Source: Pseudarthrobacter sp. fls2-241-R2A-127 (GTDB lineage: Bacteria; Actinomycetota; Actinomycetes; Actinomycetales; Micrococcaceae). From it: DNA of 64,000 bases. The stretch spans positions 1-64,000 of the forward strand of contig NZ_JARVSF010000013.1 in assembly GCF_030209355.1 (NCBI RefSeq), given 5' to 3'. Shown here in pieces: positions 1 to 8,383 of this stretch; within the stretch, counting starts at the first letter, position 1, and the number at the start of each line of letters is the position of its first letter. Position numbers and translations under genes: made by a program. The notes under the pieces were generated by a model. That model made no database searches, was not told the DNA's origin, and saw only the letters and a list, made by a program, of their open reading frames with translations.

Positions 1-204
1 CCGCTTCGCCGCGGGGCCCTCGCCGGCGTGGCCCCACCCACCGGCTCCCTCGTCTCGCTCCGCTTCGCCGCGGGGCCCTCGCCGGCGTGGCCCCACCCAC
101 CGGCTCCCTCGTCTTGCTTCGCTTCGCCGCGGGGCCCTCGCCGGCGTGGCCCCACCCACCGGCTCCCTCGTCTTGCTTCGCTTCGCCGCGGGGCCCTCGC
201 CGGC
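1..204. repeat. 59-bp GC-rich tandem repeat, about 3.4 copies
   Basis: Units start at about 2, 61, 120 and 179; the last is cut at about 204, just before clpS. Copies are nearly identical, with only the last bases of each unit varying (tctcgctc versus tcttgctt). Each full unit holds an inverted repeat GGGGCC / GGCCCC around a GCCGGC core, so it can fold into a hairpin. The array touches the left edge, so its true copy number is unknown. The short open frames through it are translations of repeat DNA, not genes. Confidence 0.95.
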
Positions 205-222
205 ACGAGTCCAACCCCCACA

Positions 223-228
223 TAGAAT
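223..228 (+). promoter_or_regulatory. -10 box (TAGAAT) for leaderless clpS mRNA
   Basis: TAGAAT ends 6 nt before the ATG at 235. This places the expected transcription start on or next to the start codon, and no Shine-Dalgarno sequence is visible. Confidence 0.6.
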
Positions 229-234
229 GGACAG

Positions 235-618
235 ATGACCATAAGCGTTGCGCCCGGCCCCGATACACGGGAGGGCGTCCGGACCGGCACAGCGGAGTCC
301 ACCGACTCCCTCATCGCTCCGGACATCCCCTGGAACCTGGTGATCTGGAACGATCCCGTCAATCTCATGAGCTACGTGAGCTACGTCTTCCAAAGCTACT
401 TCGGCTACTCCGAGACCAAGGCCAACAAGCTCATGATGGAGGTCCACAAGAAGGGCCGCTCGATCGTCGCCGCAGGCAGCAAGGAACAGGTGGAACGCCA
501 CGCGGTGGCCATGCACGGGTTCGGGCTGTGGGCCACGGTGGAAAAGGCCAGCGGCGGCCACGGCGGCAAAGCCGGGAAGTCCGGCGGTCCGGGCCAGGGT
601 AAGGGGAAGCGTGGCTAA
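235..618 (+). CDS. clpS: ATP-dependent Clp protease adaptor ClpS
   Basis: ClpS binds the N-terminal domain of the ClpA/ClpC unfoldase and hands it substrates with destabilising N-terminal residues (N-end rule). The 127-residue protein has the ClpS core at about residues 32-105, with the NDPVN segment that lines the N-degron pocket, the MEVHKKG helix carrying the conserved His, and the closing LWATVEK strand. The N-terminal extension is short and disordered, and the C-terminal tail is rich in Gly and Lys. The ATG at 235 follows a -10 box by 6 nt. It is followed at once by a DUF2017 gene whose GTG lies inside the clpS 3' end, the usual actinobacterial pair. Family assignment is secure. Confidence 0.95.
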   Translation: MTISVAPGPDTREGVRTGTAESTDSLIAPDIPWNLVIWNDPVNLMSYVSYVFQSYFGYSETKANKLMMEVHKKGRSIVAAGSKEQVERHAVAMHGFGLWATVEKASGGHGGKAGKSGGPGQGKGKRG

Positions 619-1177
619 GGCATTCAAATACGGCCTCAAGGGCATCACCGGGTTCCTGGAACCTGCCGAACGGGACCTGCTGCGCAGCCTGATCGATGAT
701 GTCATCTCCATGCTCCAGCCGGAGGAACGCGACGGACAGGATCCGCTGGCTGCCCTCATTGGCCTGGACATGGACGTTGCCGAACCTACGGACCGCGCGG
801 TCAAGCGGCTCCTTCCCAACATCTCGAAGAACGACGACGCCGCGTCCCTGGAGTTCCGCCAGCTCACCGAGCGCTCGCTGCGGGAAACAAAGATCGGCGC
901 GCTCCGTGCGGCGGCGTTGGACCTGGACAAGGACGAGATCGTCCTGACGCCGGAGGGGGCCAAGTACTGGTCCATGGCGCTCAATGACGTCCGGCTCGTC
1001 CTGGCAGAGCGGCTGGACATCCGGGACGAGGCCGACGCCGAACACGTCCACCGCATGCAGGACTGGTCCCAGGCCGAGGATGTGGAAAGCTACCTGGCGC
1101 TGGTTTACAACTTCACCACCTGGCTTCAAGAGTCCGTGGTCCAGGCCATGCTGCAGTCCCTGGAAACCCGCCGGTGA
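611..1177 (+). CDS. DUF2017 family protein
   Basis: This 188-residue soluble protein belongs to DUF2017, a family found next to clpS in many actinobacteria, whose biochemical role is not established. The GTG start at 611 overlaps the clpS stop by 8 nt, so the two are very probably co-translated. The sequence is largely helical by composition, has no signal peptide or membrane segment, and ends with a helix containing FTTWLQESVVQAMLQ. Because of its position it may act with ClpS in regulated proteolysis, but that is inference from neighbourhood only. Confidence 0.85.
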   Translation: MAKAFKYGLKGITGFLEPAERDLLRSLIDDVISMLQPEERDGQDPLAALIGLDMDVAEPTDRAVKRLLPNISKNDDAASLEFRQLTERSLRETKIGALRAAALDLDKDEIVLTPEGAKYWSMALNDVRLVLAERLDIRDEADAEHVHRMQDWSQAEDVESYLALVYNFTTWLQESVVQAMLQSLETRR

Positions 1178-1282
1178 GCTGCGGCGGCCAGGGGGAGGCC
1201 GTTGGTTGTGACACATTCGACATGAGTCGCTGGACACAAGATGATGGCTGAGCCTTCCGGGAAGACCTATCCTCGAATAATC

Positions 1283-2311
1283 ATGACAACAGCCTCGAGC
1301 ACGGACCCGACGTTGGACGCGCAGCCTGCCGGCGCCGGCGACCTCCCGGCCGCCGCACCGGAAACCCGGCCCATCGGCGTCTTCGACTCCGGTGTTGGCG
1401 GACTCACCGTGGCCCGCTCCATCATTGACCAGCTGCCCAACGAATCGATCCTCTACGTCGGCGATACCGCCCACGGACCGTACGGTCCGCTGCCCATCGC
1501 CGAGGTGCGCGCCAACGCCCTGGGCGTGATGGACGAACTGGTGGACTCCGGTGTCAAGCTGCTCACCATCGCCTGCAACTCGGCGTCGGCCGCGGTCCTT
1601 CGGGACGCCCGCGAGCGGTACACCGCCAAATACGGCATCCCAGTCATTGAGGTCATCCAGCCTGCAGTGCGGCGCGCCGTCGCCGCCACCCGCAGCGGGA
1701 AAGTCGGAGTGATCGGCACCTCCGCCACGGTGGGCTCGCGCGCGTACGAGGACACCTTCGCCGCCGCGCCGGACCTGGACATCACGTCCGTGGCATGCCC
1801 CGAATTCGTCAGCTATGTCGAGGCCGGCATCACCACCGGGCCCGCGCTCTTGGCCGTCGCAGAGGAATACCTGGCGCCCCTCAAGGCCGCCGGGGTGGAC
1901 ACGGTGGTTTTGGGCTGCACGCACTATCCGCTGCTGACCGGCGTCATCTCCTACGTGATGGGCGCGGACGTCACCCTGGTTTCCAGCGCCGAGGAGACGG
2001 CCAAGGACGTCTACCGCGCGCTGGCCACCCACAACCTGCAGCGCCCGTCCGGCACCCCGCCCGAGCACCACTTCGTGGCCACCGGCGATGCCGGCCAGTT
2101 CGAGGCGCTGGCGCGGAGGTTCCTGGGCCCCGAGGTGCTCTCGGTCCGGCACGTGGACCACGTCGCCGCGCAATACCCCACCGGCAGCCTGGCCCGCATC
2201 ACGCCGGAAATGATCGCCGCCGCCCAGGCCGCGCGGGGACGCCCCCGGATCTCCAATTTCGTGGGCGGCGGACTCGCCGACGCCGGCCGAGCCGGAGGAC
2301 CCCGCCTGTGA
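1283..2311 (+). CDS. murI: glutamate racemase
   Basis: MurI interconverts L- and D-glutamate without a cofactor and supplies D-Glu for peptidoglycan. Both catalytic cysteines are present in their motifs: ACNSAS near residue 98 and GCTHYPLL near residue 212. The N-terminal [12 protein letters not shown] motif and the [11 protein letters not shown] segment are also intact. The chosen ATG at 1283 gives 342 residues with an unusual ~30-residue Ala/Pro-rich N-terminal extension; an upstream in-frame ATG at 1241 would add 14 more. No Shine-Dalgarno is clear before 1283, but a TATCCT box at 1268-1273 suggests a short or absent leader. Its TGA overlaps the GTG of the next gene (GTGA), indicating coupled translation. 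Confidence 0.95.
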   Translation: MTTASSTDPTLDAQPAGAGDLPAAAPETRPIGVFDSGVGGLTVARSIIDQLPNESILYVGDTAHGPYGPLPIAEVRANALGVMDELVDSGVKLLTIACNSASAAVLRDARERYTAKYGIPVIEVIQPAVRRAVAATRSGKVGVIGTSATVGSRAYEDTFAAAPDLDITSVACPEFVSYVEAGITTGPALLAVAEEYLAPLKAAGVDTVVLGCTHYPLLTGVISYVMGADVTLVSSAEETAKDVYRALATHNLQRPSGTPPEHHFVATGDAGQFEALARRFLGPEVLSVRHVDHVAAQYPTGSLARITPEMIAAAQAARGRPRISNFVGGGLADAGRAGGPRL

Positions 2312-3105
2312 AGCTGACCATCGTGGGGTGCACGGGTTCCTTCCCCGGGCCCGGCTCCCCGGCGTCGTGCTACCTGCTGACCGCCACCGACGGCGACCGG
2401 ACCTGGAAGGTGGTGATGGACCTCGGCAGCGGTGCGCTGGGCGCCATCCAGCGGTACACCGACCTGGAGGACATCGACGCCATCTTCCTCACCCACCTGC
2501 ACCCGGACCACTGCATGGACCTGTGCGGGCTGCACGTCGCCATCCGCTGGAAGCCCGGCGGCTGGGGCCGCGGCCGCATCCCGGTCTGGGGCCCGGCCGC
2601 GACGGCCAACCGGATGGCCACCGCCTACGGCCTGGACCCGGATCCCGGCATGAATGAAGAATTCGACTTCAGCAACTGGACCGAACGCGAACCCGTGACC
2701 GTGGGGCCGTTTACCGTCACGCCCTTCGCCGTCAACCACCCCATCGAGGAGGCCTATGCACTGCGGGTGGAGGTGGTGGAACCCGGTAAAGACGGCGTCC
2801 CCGTCACCCGGACGCTGACGTATTCCGGCGACACCGACTCCTGTGCCGGGCTTGAGGAAGCCGCCAAGGACGCGGACCTCTTCCTGTGTGAGGCGGCCTT
2901 CGAAGAGGGCCGCGACGACGGCATCAAGGACGTGCACCTGACCGGAAAGCGGGCGGGGGAGACCGCAGCCGTTGCCGGGGCCCGCCGGCTCCTGCTGACC
3001 CACATTCCGGTATGGACATCGCCCACCACCGTCATGTCCGAGGCCCGGCCGGTTTTTCCCGGCGATGTGGCCGTGGCCGTGGCCGGTGTCCACTACACGA
3101 TCTAG
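2308..3105 (+). CDS. MBL-fold metal-dependent hydrolase (RNase Z-like fold)
   Basis: This 265-residue cytosolic protein has the metallo-beta-lactamase metal-binding signature THLHPDH near residues 64-70, a later YSGDTD motif carrying the bridging Asp, and a C-terminal LLTHIPVW with a likely final metal ligand. The N-terminus ([23 protein letters not shown]) resembles RNase Z / phosphodiesterase-type MBL proteins, but no tRNase Z exosite arm is visible, so a phosphodiesterase or esterase activity is as likely. It starts with GTG inside the murI stop codon and sits between murI and rph, a conserved actinobacterial position. The substrate cannot be given from sequence. Confidence 0.85.
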   Translation: MKLTIVGCTGSFPGPGSPASCYLLTATDGDRTWKVVMDLGSGALGAIQRYTDLEDIDAIFLTHLHPDHCMDLCGLHVAIRWKPGGWGRGRIPVWGPAATANRMATAYGLDPDPGMNEEFDFSNWTEREPVTVGPFTVTPFAVNHPIEEAYALRVEVVEPGKDGVPVTRTLTYSGDTDSCAGLEEAAKDADLFLCEAAFEEGRDDGIKDVHLTGKRAGETAAVAGARRLLLTHIPVWTSPTTVMSEARPVFPGDVAVAVAGVHYTI

Positions 3106-3122
3106 CGGCGGGCCGCACTCGA

Positions 3123-3128
3123 TAAGCT
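3123..3128 (+). promoter_or_regulatory. -10 box (TAAGCT) for leaderless rph mRNA
   Basis: TAAGCT is followed by 6 nt and then the ATG at 3135. No ribosome-binding site is present, so rph probably has its own promoter in addition to read-through from murI. Confidence 0.55.
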
Positions 3129-3134
3129 AAAGGC

Positions 3135-3893
3135 ATGACATCTGAAGCAACTGCAGTGCCCATCGTGCGCGCCGACGGCCGTGCCCCCGACCAGCTCCGG
3201 CCCATCAGCATTACCCGCGGATGGTCCAACCAGGCTGAGGGATCGGCACTGATCGAGTTCGGCAACACCCGGGTGCTGTGCACGGCCTCCCTGACTGCCG
3301 GCGTTCCCCGCTGGCTCAAAGGCGAAGGCCGCGGCTGGGTCACCGCCGAGTACGCCATGCTGCCCCGCGCAACCAACACGCGCTCGGACCGGGAATCGGT
3401 CAAGGGCAAGATCGGCGGCCGCACCCACGAAATCTCGCGCTTGATCGGGCGTTCGCTGCGCTCCATCATCGACACCAAAGCGCTGGGCGAGAACACCATC
3501 GTGCTGGACTGCGACGTGCTGCAGGCCGACGGCGGGACACGCACCGCCGCGATCACCGGGGCCTACGTGGCGCTGGCGGACGCCATCCGGTTCGCCCGCG
3601 ACACCAAGCTGATCACCAAGAACGCCCAGCCCCTCCTCGACACCATTGCCGCCGTCTCGGTCGGTATTATCGACGGCGTTCCCATGCTGGACCTGCCGTA
3701 CGTGGAGGACGTGCGGGCCGAAACCGACATGAACGTCGTGGTCACCGGCTCCGGCAAGTTCGTCGAGGTCCAAGGCACCGCCGAAGGCGCCCCGTTTGAC
3801 CGGGAGGAGCTGAACCAGCTCCTGGACCTGGCCCTGCTGGGCACCACGCAGCTGGCCGCCATCCAGCGCGAAACCCTGGCGGACGCCCTGTGA
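3135..3893 (+). CDS. rph: ribonuclease PH
   Basis: RNase PH is a phosphate-dependent 3'-5' exonuclease that trims tRNA 3' ends and works as a hexameric ring. The 252 residues match the family length. The phosphate-binding and active-site segment [23 protein letters not shown] (about residues 81-103) and the [20 protein letters not shown] segment are intact. The ATG at 3135 follows a TANNNT box directly. The 3' end overlaps rdgB by 4 nt (GTGA), so the RNA-processing enzyme and the nucleotide-sanitising enzyme are translated together, a pairing common in bacteria. Confidence 0.97.
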   Translation: MTSEATAVPIVRADGRAPDQLRPISITRGWSNQAEGSALIEFGNTRVLCTASLTAGVPRWLKGEGRGWVTAEYAMLPRATNTRSDRESVKGKIGGRTHEISRLIGRSLRSIIDTKALGENTIVLDCDVLQADGGTRTAAITGAYVALADAIRFARDTKLITKNAQPLLDTIAAVSVGIIDGVPMLDLPYVEDVRAETDMNVVVTGSGKFVEVQGTAEGAPFDREELNQLLDLALLGTTQLAAIQRETLADAL

Positions 3894-4537
3894 GTGCACC
3901 CGCACCCATGCTCGTGCTCGCTACGCACAACGCCGGGAAATTGCGTGAACTCCGTGAACTGCTGCGCGGGCAGGTGCCCGGGCTCGACGTCGACACCCAG
4001 GTGGTGGATGCGGCGGCGGCAGGTGCGCCGGACGTCGTCGAAACCGGCGTGACCTTCGCCGAGAATTCGCTGCTGAAGGCCCGGGCGGTGGCCGGGGCCA
4101 CCGGCCTGGTGGCCATTGCCGACGATTCCGGGCTGGCCGTGGATGTCATGGGCGGGGCGCCCGGAATCTTCTCCGCCCGGTGGGCGGGACGGCACGGCGA
4201 CGACGCCGCCAACCTGAAACTGCTGCTGAACCAGCTGTCCGACGTTCCCGACGAGCATCGCGGCGCGGCGTTCGTCTGTGCGGCCGCCCTGGCGGTCCCC
4301 GCCGGCGGTGCCGCAGCGGGCCGCGAAGTGGTGGAGTACGGCCAGCTCGAGGGTATGCTCCTGCGCGAACCCCGCGGAGCCGGCGGCTTTGGCTACGATC
4401 CCGTCCTGCAGCCTGCCGGCGAGAACCGCAGCTGCGCCGAACTGTCCGCCGATGAAAAGAACGCCATCAGCCACCGCGGCAAGGCTTTCCGTGCCCTGCT
4501 TCCCTCCATCGTGGCTGCGTTGGAAGCAACAGACTGA
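3890..4537 (+). CDS. rdgB: XTP/dITP diphosphatase (HAM1/RdgB family)
   Basis: RdgB hydrolyses dITP, XTP and related deaminated purine nucleotides to monophosphates, keeping them out of nucleic acids. Family motifs visible are [16 protein letters not shown] at the N-terminus, [14 protein letters not shown], the catalytic-loop DDSGLAVD, and the C-terminal [11 protein letters not shown] and [10 protein letters not shown]. The GTG at 3890 overlaps the rph stop; an ATG at 3908, six codons in, sits closer to the usual family start and could be used instead. About 215 residues. A strong terminator follows 18 nt after the stop. Confidence 0.96.
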   Translation: MSAPAPMLVLATHNAGKLRELRELLRGQVPGLDVDTQVVDAAAAGAPDVVETGVTFAENSLLKARAVAGATGLVAIADDSGLAVDVMGGAPGIFSARWAGRHGDDAANLKLLLNQLSDVPDEHRGAAFVCAAALAVPAGGAAAGREVVEYGQLEGMLLREPRGAGGFGYDPVLQPAGENRSCAELSADEKNAISHRGKAFRALLPSIVAALEATD

Positions 4538-4555
4538 CGGAAGCGGCAGAACAGA

Positions 4556-4590
4556 AGAGGTCCGCACCCCGGCGGGGTGCGGACCTCTTT
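4556..4590. terminator. bidirectional intrinsic terminator between rdgB and dedA
   Basis: A perfect 15-bp stem (arm AGAGGTCCGCACCCC at 4556-4570 and its complement at 4574-4588) encloses a 3-nt loop and is followed by T residues on the plus strand. It lies between two convergent genes and can serve both. Confidence 0.9.
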
Positions 4591-4606
4591 CGTGTGTGGG
4601 GCCGGA

Positions 4607-5416
4607 CTATTCCTGCCGGCCGCCGCGGAACCTGCGCGGCGTCTTCTGCTCGGCCTCCGGTTCGTGCTCTTCGATGAATTCGTCGACGCTGTCGGTGCCG
4701 TAGTCCTGCGCCTGGCGCCTCGCCGACATGCCGCGGAGGAGTTCAATGCCGATGGGCACTACCGAGACGAGAACGATGGCGATGAAGATGATGTCCAGGT
4801 TGTCCCGGACCCAGGGAACGGTGTCGCCCAGCAGGAATCCGAGCAAGGTCACGCCGCCGCCCCACAGGGCCGCGCCGATGACGTTGTAGATGAAGAACTT
4901 GCGCTTGCTCATCTGCGCAACGCCGACAATCACGGGGACAAAGGTCCGGATGATGGGAACGAAGCGGGCCAGGATGAGCGCCTTGCCGCCGTGCTTTTCG
5001 AAGAATGCGTGGGCGCTCTCGATGTTCTCGCGTTTGAACAGTTTGGAGTCGGGCCTGTTGAAGATGGCCGGCCCCGCCTTGGAGCCGATCAGGTAGCCGG
5101 CCTGGTTTCCAATGATCGCGGACACCACGATCAACGCGGCGAACGCGAAGATGTTGAATTTGATGGTGCCCGTGGCCACCAGCAGGCCCGCCGTGAACAG
5201 CATGGAATCGCCGGGCAGGAAGAAACCGATGAGCAGGCCGGTCTCGGCGAAGATGATGCCGCACACCAGCAGGACTACCCACGGGGCGAGCGCCGGATCG
5301 GCCAGGAAGACCTGGGGGTTCAGCCAGTCGGGCAGGAAGGAAGCCATGGGCGGCTGCACCGGACCCGCGCCGCCCAGCATGGACACAGCGAGGTGGTTCA
5401 TCACAGGAAAGTTCAC
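4607..5416 (-). CDS. DedA family integral membrane protein
   Basis: DedA proteins are polytopic membrane proteins thought to act in lipid flipping or proton-dependent envelope homeostasis. Family hallmarks present are the early FAETGLLIGFFLPGDSML segment with its acidic residue, and the later RFVPIIRTFVPVIVGVAQMS motif with the conserved arginines and prolines. About five to six hydrophobic segments span the 269 residues, followed by a charged cytoplasmic tail. It starts with GTG at 5416, six nt after a TACGCT box (minus strand), and is divergent from the exonuclease gene at 5485. The substrate is not known. Confidence 0.92.
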   Translation of the reverse strand: MNFPVMNHLAVSMLGGAGPVQPPMASFLPDWLNPQVFLADPALAPWVVLLVCGIIFAETGLLIGFFLPGDSMLFTAGLLVATGTIKFNIFAFAALIVVSAIIGNQAGYLIGSKAGPAIFNRPDSKLFKRENIESAHAFFEKHGGKALILARFVPIIRTFVPVIVGVAQMSKRKFFIYNVIGAALWGGGVTLLGFLLGDTVPWVRDNLDIIFIAIVLVSVVPIGIELLRGMSARRQAQDYGTDSVDEFIEEHEPEAEQKTPRRFRGGRQE

Positions 5417-5422
5417 CCCCCA

Positions 5423-5428
5423 AGCGTA
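5423..5428 (-). promoter_or_regulatory. -10 box (TACGCT) for leaderless dedA mRNA
   Basis: On the minus strand TACGCT is separated by 6 nt from the GTG start at 5416. The region 5417-5484 therefore holds two divergent leaderless-type promoters. Confidence 0.5.
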
Positions 5429-5471
5429 CTGGACGGGCCTGTCTTTCCCGGGCCCGGGCGGCCGGCGGCGG

Positions 5472-5477
5472 TAAGGT
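5472..5477 (+). promoter_or_regulatory. -10 box (TAAGGT) for leaderless exonuclease mRNA
   Basis: TAAGGT is followed by 7 nt and then GTG at 5485. It decides between that start and the GTG at 5476, which overlaps the box itself. Confidence 0.5.
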
Positions 5478-5484
5478 GGGGGCC

Positions 5485-6552
5485 GTGGGTTTGGACTTTA
5501 CGGCGATCGACTTCGAAACAGCCAACGGCTTCCGGGGCTCCCCGTGCTCCGTGGGCCTGACGAAGGTAAGGGGCGGGAAAATTGTTGCCGAGGCCTCCTG
5601 GCTGATGAAGCCACCGGCCGGCTACGACCACTTTGACCACCACAACGTCCGGATCCACGGAATCACCCCTGCCGACGTCGCGGTGCAGCCGCGATTCGGT
5701 GACCTGTTCCCGGAAATCGGGGCGTTTATCGGCGAGGACATTCTGGTCGCCCACAATGCGGCGTTCGACCTCGGCGTGATCCGTTCCGCGCTCGAAGTCT
5801 CCGGGCTGCCCGGGCCGGCCTACGACTACGTCTGCACGGTGATGTTGTCGCGCCGCTGCTACTCGCTGGTCTCCAACTCCCTTCCCTTTGCCGCGGAGGA
5901 AGCGGGTGTGCCGCTGGTGAACCACCACGACGCCGCGGAGGATGCCCGCGCCTGCGCCGGGATCCTCATCGACATCGCCGCCCGCAACGGTGCAAACAGT
6001 ATCGCCGAACTGTATCTCTCCCTGGGCCTGGCCATGTCGCGGCAGCAGGCGTTTGATCCGGCCGCGGGTGAATTGTCGAAGCCCAGCCTGGCGGCCATGT
6101 CCGGCGCCTCCGGCAACGGCGCGGCGCTGGTGCGCCGTTTCCAGTCCGGCTGGCCGGAGGAAGGGATCAATCCCGAACCCAACGCCGACGCCGAGCCCGG
6201 CCACCCGCTGTACGGCCAGACTGTCGTGTTCACCGGACAGCTCTCCATCGGCCGCCCGGACGCCAAGCTCCGCTCGGCGCACCACGGTGCCCGCACCGAA
6301 AGCCGGGTGACCGGCCGCACCACCGTCCTGGTGGTGGGGGACGGCTTCGTGGCCTCGGACCTGCGCTCGGGACGGCTGACCGGGAAGGCGCGGCGCGTCC
6401 TGGAACTCCATGAGCGCGGACAGGCCATCGAGGTGTTGTCCGAAGGCGAGTTCCTGCAAATGGTGGGCAGTGCGGCTGTGCCTTCCACCGAACCCCGGCC
6501 CTTCACCGCACCGGCCGGCAGGGCTGCCTTCGCGCCCGCCGTCAATGCCTGA
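5485..6552 (+). CDS. DnaQ-like 3'-5' exonuclease with C-terminal BRCT domain
   Basis: The N-terminal ~170 residues form a DEDDh exonuclease: Exo I is DFETAN near the N-terminus, Exo II lies around the LVAHNAAFDLGV segment, and Exo III is HHDAAEDARACA. After a linker, residues ~235-315 form a BRCT domain (YGQTVVFTGQLSI ... TTVLVVGDGF), as in bacterial DNA ligase. A proofreading-like nuclease joined to a BRCT module suggests action at DNA ends or nicks during repair rather than as the replicative epsilon subunit. The last ~30 residues are low-complexity. The GTG at 5485 is preferred because of the -10 box 7 nt upstream. Length 355 residues. Confidence 0.9.
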   Translation: MGLDFTAIDFETANGFRGSPCSVGLTKVRGGKIVAEASWLMKPPAGYDHFDHHNVRIHGITPADVAVQPRFGDLFPEIGAFIGEDILVAHNAAFDLGVIRSALEVSGLPGPAYDYVCTVMLSRRCYSLVSNSLPFAAEEAGVPLVNHHDAAEDARACAGILIDIAARNGANSIAELYLSLGLAMSRQQAFDPAAGELSKPSLAAMSGASGNGAALVRRFQSGWPEEGINPEPNADAEPGHPLYGQTVVFTGQLSIGRPDAKLRSAHHGARTESRVTGRTTVLVVGDGFVASDLRSGRLTGKARRVLELHERGQAIEVLSEGEFLQMVGSAAVPSTEPRPFTAPAGRAAFAPAVNA

Positions 6553-6619
6553 GGCGGCCCCGCAGGCCCTGTCCGGTTAATCCGGCGCAACAAATCTTGG
6601 CCGGCGGGCCCGACGCTCT

Positions 6620-6625
6620 TAGCCT
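6620..6625 (+). promoter_or_regulatory. -10 box (TAGCCT) for leaderless DUF4395 mRNA
   Basis: TAGCCT is followed by 6 nt and ATG at 6632, favouring that ATG over the GTG at 6629. Confidence 0.5.
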
Positions 6626-6631
6626 TGCGTG

Positions 6632-7111
6632 ATGAGCTCCTTGTTCGCCTTCCCCAACCCCGTCAACGAGTACGCGGCCCGCACCACGGCAGCCCTGGTG
6701 GTCTTGCTCGCTGTGGTTACCGCCGTGACCGGTTCTCTGTGGGGCCTGGTTGCCATCGCCGTCGGGTTCTGGCTCCGCCTCCTCTTTGGCCCGCGGATCT
6801 CACCCTTGGCGGTCCTCTCCGTTAAGGTCATCACCCCGCGGCTGGGAAAGGTGAAGCTCGTTCCCGGCCCGCCGAAGCGCTTTGCCCAGGGCATCGGCGC
6901 CGCCGTGTCCACCACCGCGCTGTTGCTGCTCGCGTCCGGCATGGGGCTGGCAGCCTGGCTGCTGCTGGGGATTCTGGTGGTGGCGGCATCGCTCGAGGCT
7001 TTTGCCGGATTCTGCCTTGGCTGCACGATTTTCGGCTTCCTGCAGCGCCGCGGCGTCATCCCGGAAGACGTTTGCGAGGCCTGCAACAACATCAGCCTTC
7101 GCCGGTCGTGA
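6632..7111 (+). CDS. DUF4395 family membrane protein
   Basis: The 159-residue protein has four hydrophobic stretches, the conserved N-terminal FPNPVNEYAARTTA segment, and the family's C-terminal EAFAGFCLGCTIFGFL motif with a Cys-x2-Cys-like pair, consistent with DUF4395. Members often occur with thioredoxin-like or sulfur-transfer proteins, but none is adjacent here. The function is unknown. The ATG at 6632 is chosen because a TAGCCT box lies 6 nt before it. The last 20 nt overlap the 3' end of the convergent ADP-ribosylglycohydrolase gene. Confidence 0.85.
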   Translation: MSSLFAFPNPVNEYAARTTAALVVLLAVVTAVTGSLWGLVAIAVGFWLRLLFGPRISPLAVLSVKVITPRLGKVKLVPGPPKRFAQGIGAAVSTTALLLLASGMGLAAWLLLGILVVAASLEAFAGFCLGCTIFGFLQRRGVIPEDVCEACNNISLRRS

Positions 7112-8171
7112 CCCGCACCAGCTGATCCGCCATCCCGCGGACCACGTCATGGCCTTCCAGGGCTGCGAGCCAGGGTGCGGGCAGGCAGTCCTCTCCGTAG
7201 CAGGCGCCAAGGATGTTGCCCGCCAGGGACCCGGCGGTGTCGCTGCCACCGCTGTGATTCACCGCCACAGCCATGGCGTCCCGGAAGTGCTGCTCCGGCA
7301 GCACCCCCGCCGCGTCAGCCGGAAGCGTCGCGAGGACGGCGTAAAGTGCGACGGCGAGTGCCTCCTCCGCGAGCCAGCCTCCGCCCAGCGCCGGGATCAG
7401 TTCCTCGGGTGGAACGCCCGCGGTGTCCGCGAGCCGCAGGGCAGCCCCAAGCCGGTCGGGCAGCTCCGGTGCCACGTGCGGAAGGGTGGCCGCATGGGCG
7501 GTCACGGCGGCGGCGGCTTCCCGCAGGTCCTCTCCGGCGACCAGCCGGTGGATCAGGAGGCTGAAGACACCGGAGCTCTGGCGTGCTGCCGGGTGGCCGT
7601 GCGTCAGTGACGCGGCATCGGAGCTCAGCTTGTAGGCGGCCTCGGGCGAGATATGCGGGATCAGCCCGAACGGCGCTGAGCGCATCACCGTGCCGGTACC
7701 TTTCGAGTCCGGGTTGACGGGGCGCACCGAGGTTCCCATCTCCCCGGTGGCCAGTGCGCTGATGCAGTCCTGCTCAGGGTGCCGACGCTGCCGCAGCACT
7801 TCATTGCCGTCGATCCAGCGGGGCTGGGGAGCCGGTGCGGACGGCCCCGCGTCAGTGCCCTGGGTGGCCAGCCAGCGCAGGTAGGCCAGCCATACACACG
7901 CATTTACGTCCGCGCCCACGCCGGAGTTGGCCCACTCCAGAGCCTCCACCAGCCCGTCCACGGTGTACAGGGTCAATTGCGTGTCGTCAGAGAAGTGGCA
8001 GGGGCCGGAGAGGTCTTCAAAGCCCGTCAGGCCGCGGGCACCGAACCGCCGGCGGATCTCCTCGATGGAATCGAACTCCACGGCGTAGCCCAGCGCATCG
8101 CCCAGCGCCCCGCCCAGGAGGGAGCCATGGATCCGGGATTTGGGAGTGGGGGTGGCGTGGTCGATGCTCAT
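7092..8171 (-). CDS. ADP-ribosylglycohydrolase family protein
   Basis: ADP-ribosylglycohydrolases (DraG/ARH fold) use two Mg ions to remove ADP-ribose from protein, nucleic acid or small-molecule targets. Visible motifs are GALLGDALGYAVEF-type N-terminal helix (here SLLGGALGDALGYAVEF), the FSDDTQLTLYT metal-binding motif, MRSAPFGL, SLTHGHP, and the C-terminal HSGGSDTAGSLAGN signature with metal-binding Asp. All key residues are intact, so it should be active. The ATG at 8171 gives 359 residues starting right before the domain; upstream in-frame codons are GC-rich non-coding DNA, and a TAAATT box lies 7 nt upstream. The substrate is not predictable from context. Confidence 0.92.
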   Translation of the reverse strand: MSIDHATPTPKSRIHGSLLGGALGDALGYAVEFDSIEEIRRRFGARGLTGFEDLSGPCHFSDDTQLTLYTVDGLVEALEWANSGVGADVNACVWLAYLRWLATQGTDAGPSAPAPQPRWIDGNEVLRQRRHPEQDCISALATGEMGTSVRPVNPDSKGTGTVMRSAPFGLIPHISPEAAYKLSSDAASLTHGHPAARQSSGVFSLLIHRLVAGEDLREAAAAVTAHAATLPHVAPELPDRLGAALRLADTAGVPPEELIPALGGGWLAEEALAVALYAVLATLPADAAGVLPEQHFRDAMAVAVNHSGGSDTAGSLAGNILGACYGEDCLPAPWLAALEGHDVVRGMADQLVRVTTGEG

Positions 8172-8178
8172 GGAGACA

Positions 8179-8184
8179 AATTTA
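8179..8184 (-). promoter_or_regulatory. -10 box (TAAATT) for leaderless ADP-ribosylglycohydrolase mRNA
   Basis: On the minus strand TAAATT is followed by 7 nt and the ATG at 8171; the AT-rich box stands out in GC-rich DNA. Confidence 0.55.
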
Positions 8185-8251
8185 CCGTCCGGACGCGCCC
8201 GGCCCGGTTGCGGCGGCGGCCTGCTCGGGGAAGGCGGGGCAAGACGGGTGC

Positions 8252-8295
8252 GGACAGCAGGTGTCCAGCAAACGCCCAGCCTGGGCTGGAATACT
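8252..8295 (+). promoter_or_regulatory. possible operator and promoter of the aquaporin gene
   Basis: A perfect 15-bp dyad GGACA-gcagg-TGTCC (8252-8266) and a second dyad CCAGCC-tg-GGCTGG (8276-8289) lie just before a -10-like AATACT (8290-8295). The arrangement suggests a regulated promoter about 90 nt before the ATG at 8384. The binding protein is unknown. Confidence 0.35.
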
Positions 8296-8383
8296 GCTCG
8301 GGTTGCCTGGCGCTGCCCGCCGGACCTGCCGGCCGGGGCGGCTCGGAAACCCAACAGAGCACCCGACGAGCAAAGGTCCCACC

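Noticed and set aside
1..204. CRISPR array
   Set aside because: The repeats are directly adjacent with no unique spacers, and no cas gene is present.
28..602. Short open frames through the repeat array and across clpS
   Set aside because: They translate the 59-bp repeat or read clpS out of frame.
7092..8171. ADP-ribosylglycohydrolase as part of a defence or toxin-antitoxin module
   Set aside because: No ADP-ribosyltransferase toxin or other defence gene is adjacent; the neighbours are housekeeping or membrane proteins.
7835..8383. Long N-terminal extension of the aquaporin gene
   Set aside because: The segment is antisense to the ADP-ribosylglycohydrolase gene and its divergent promoter region; the ATG at 8384 begins the domain.
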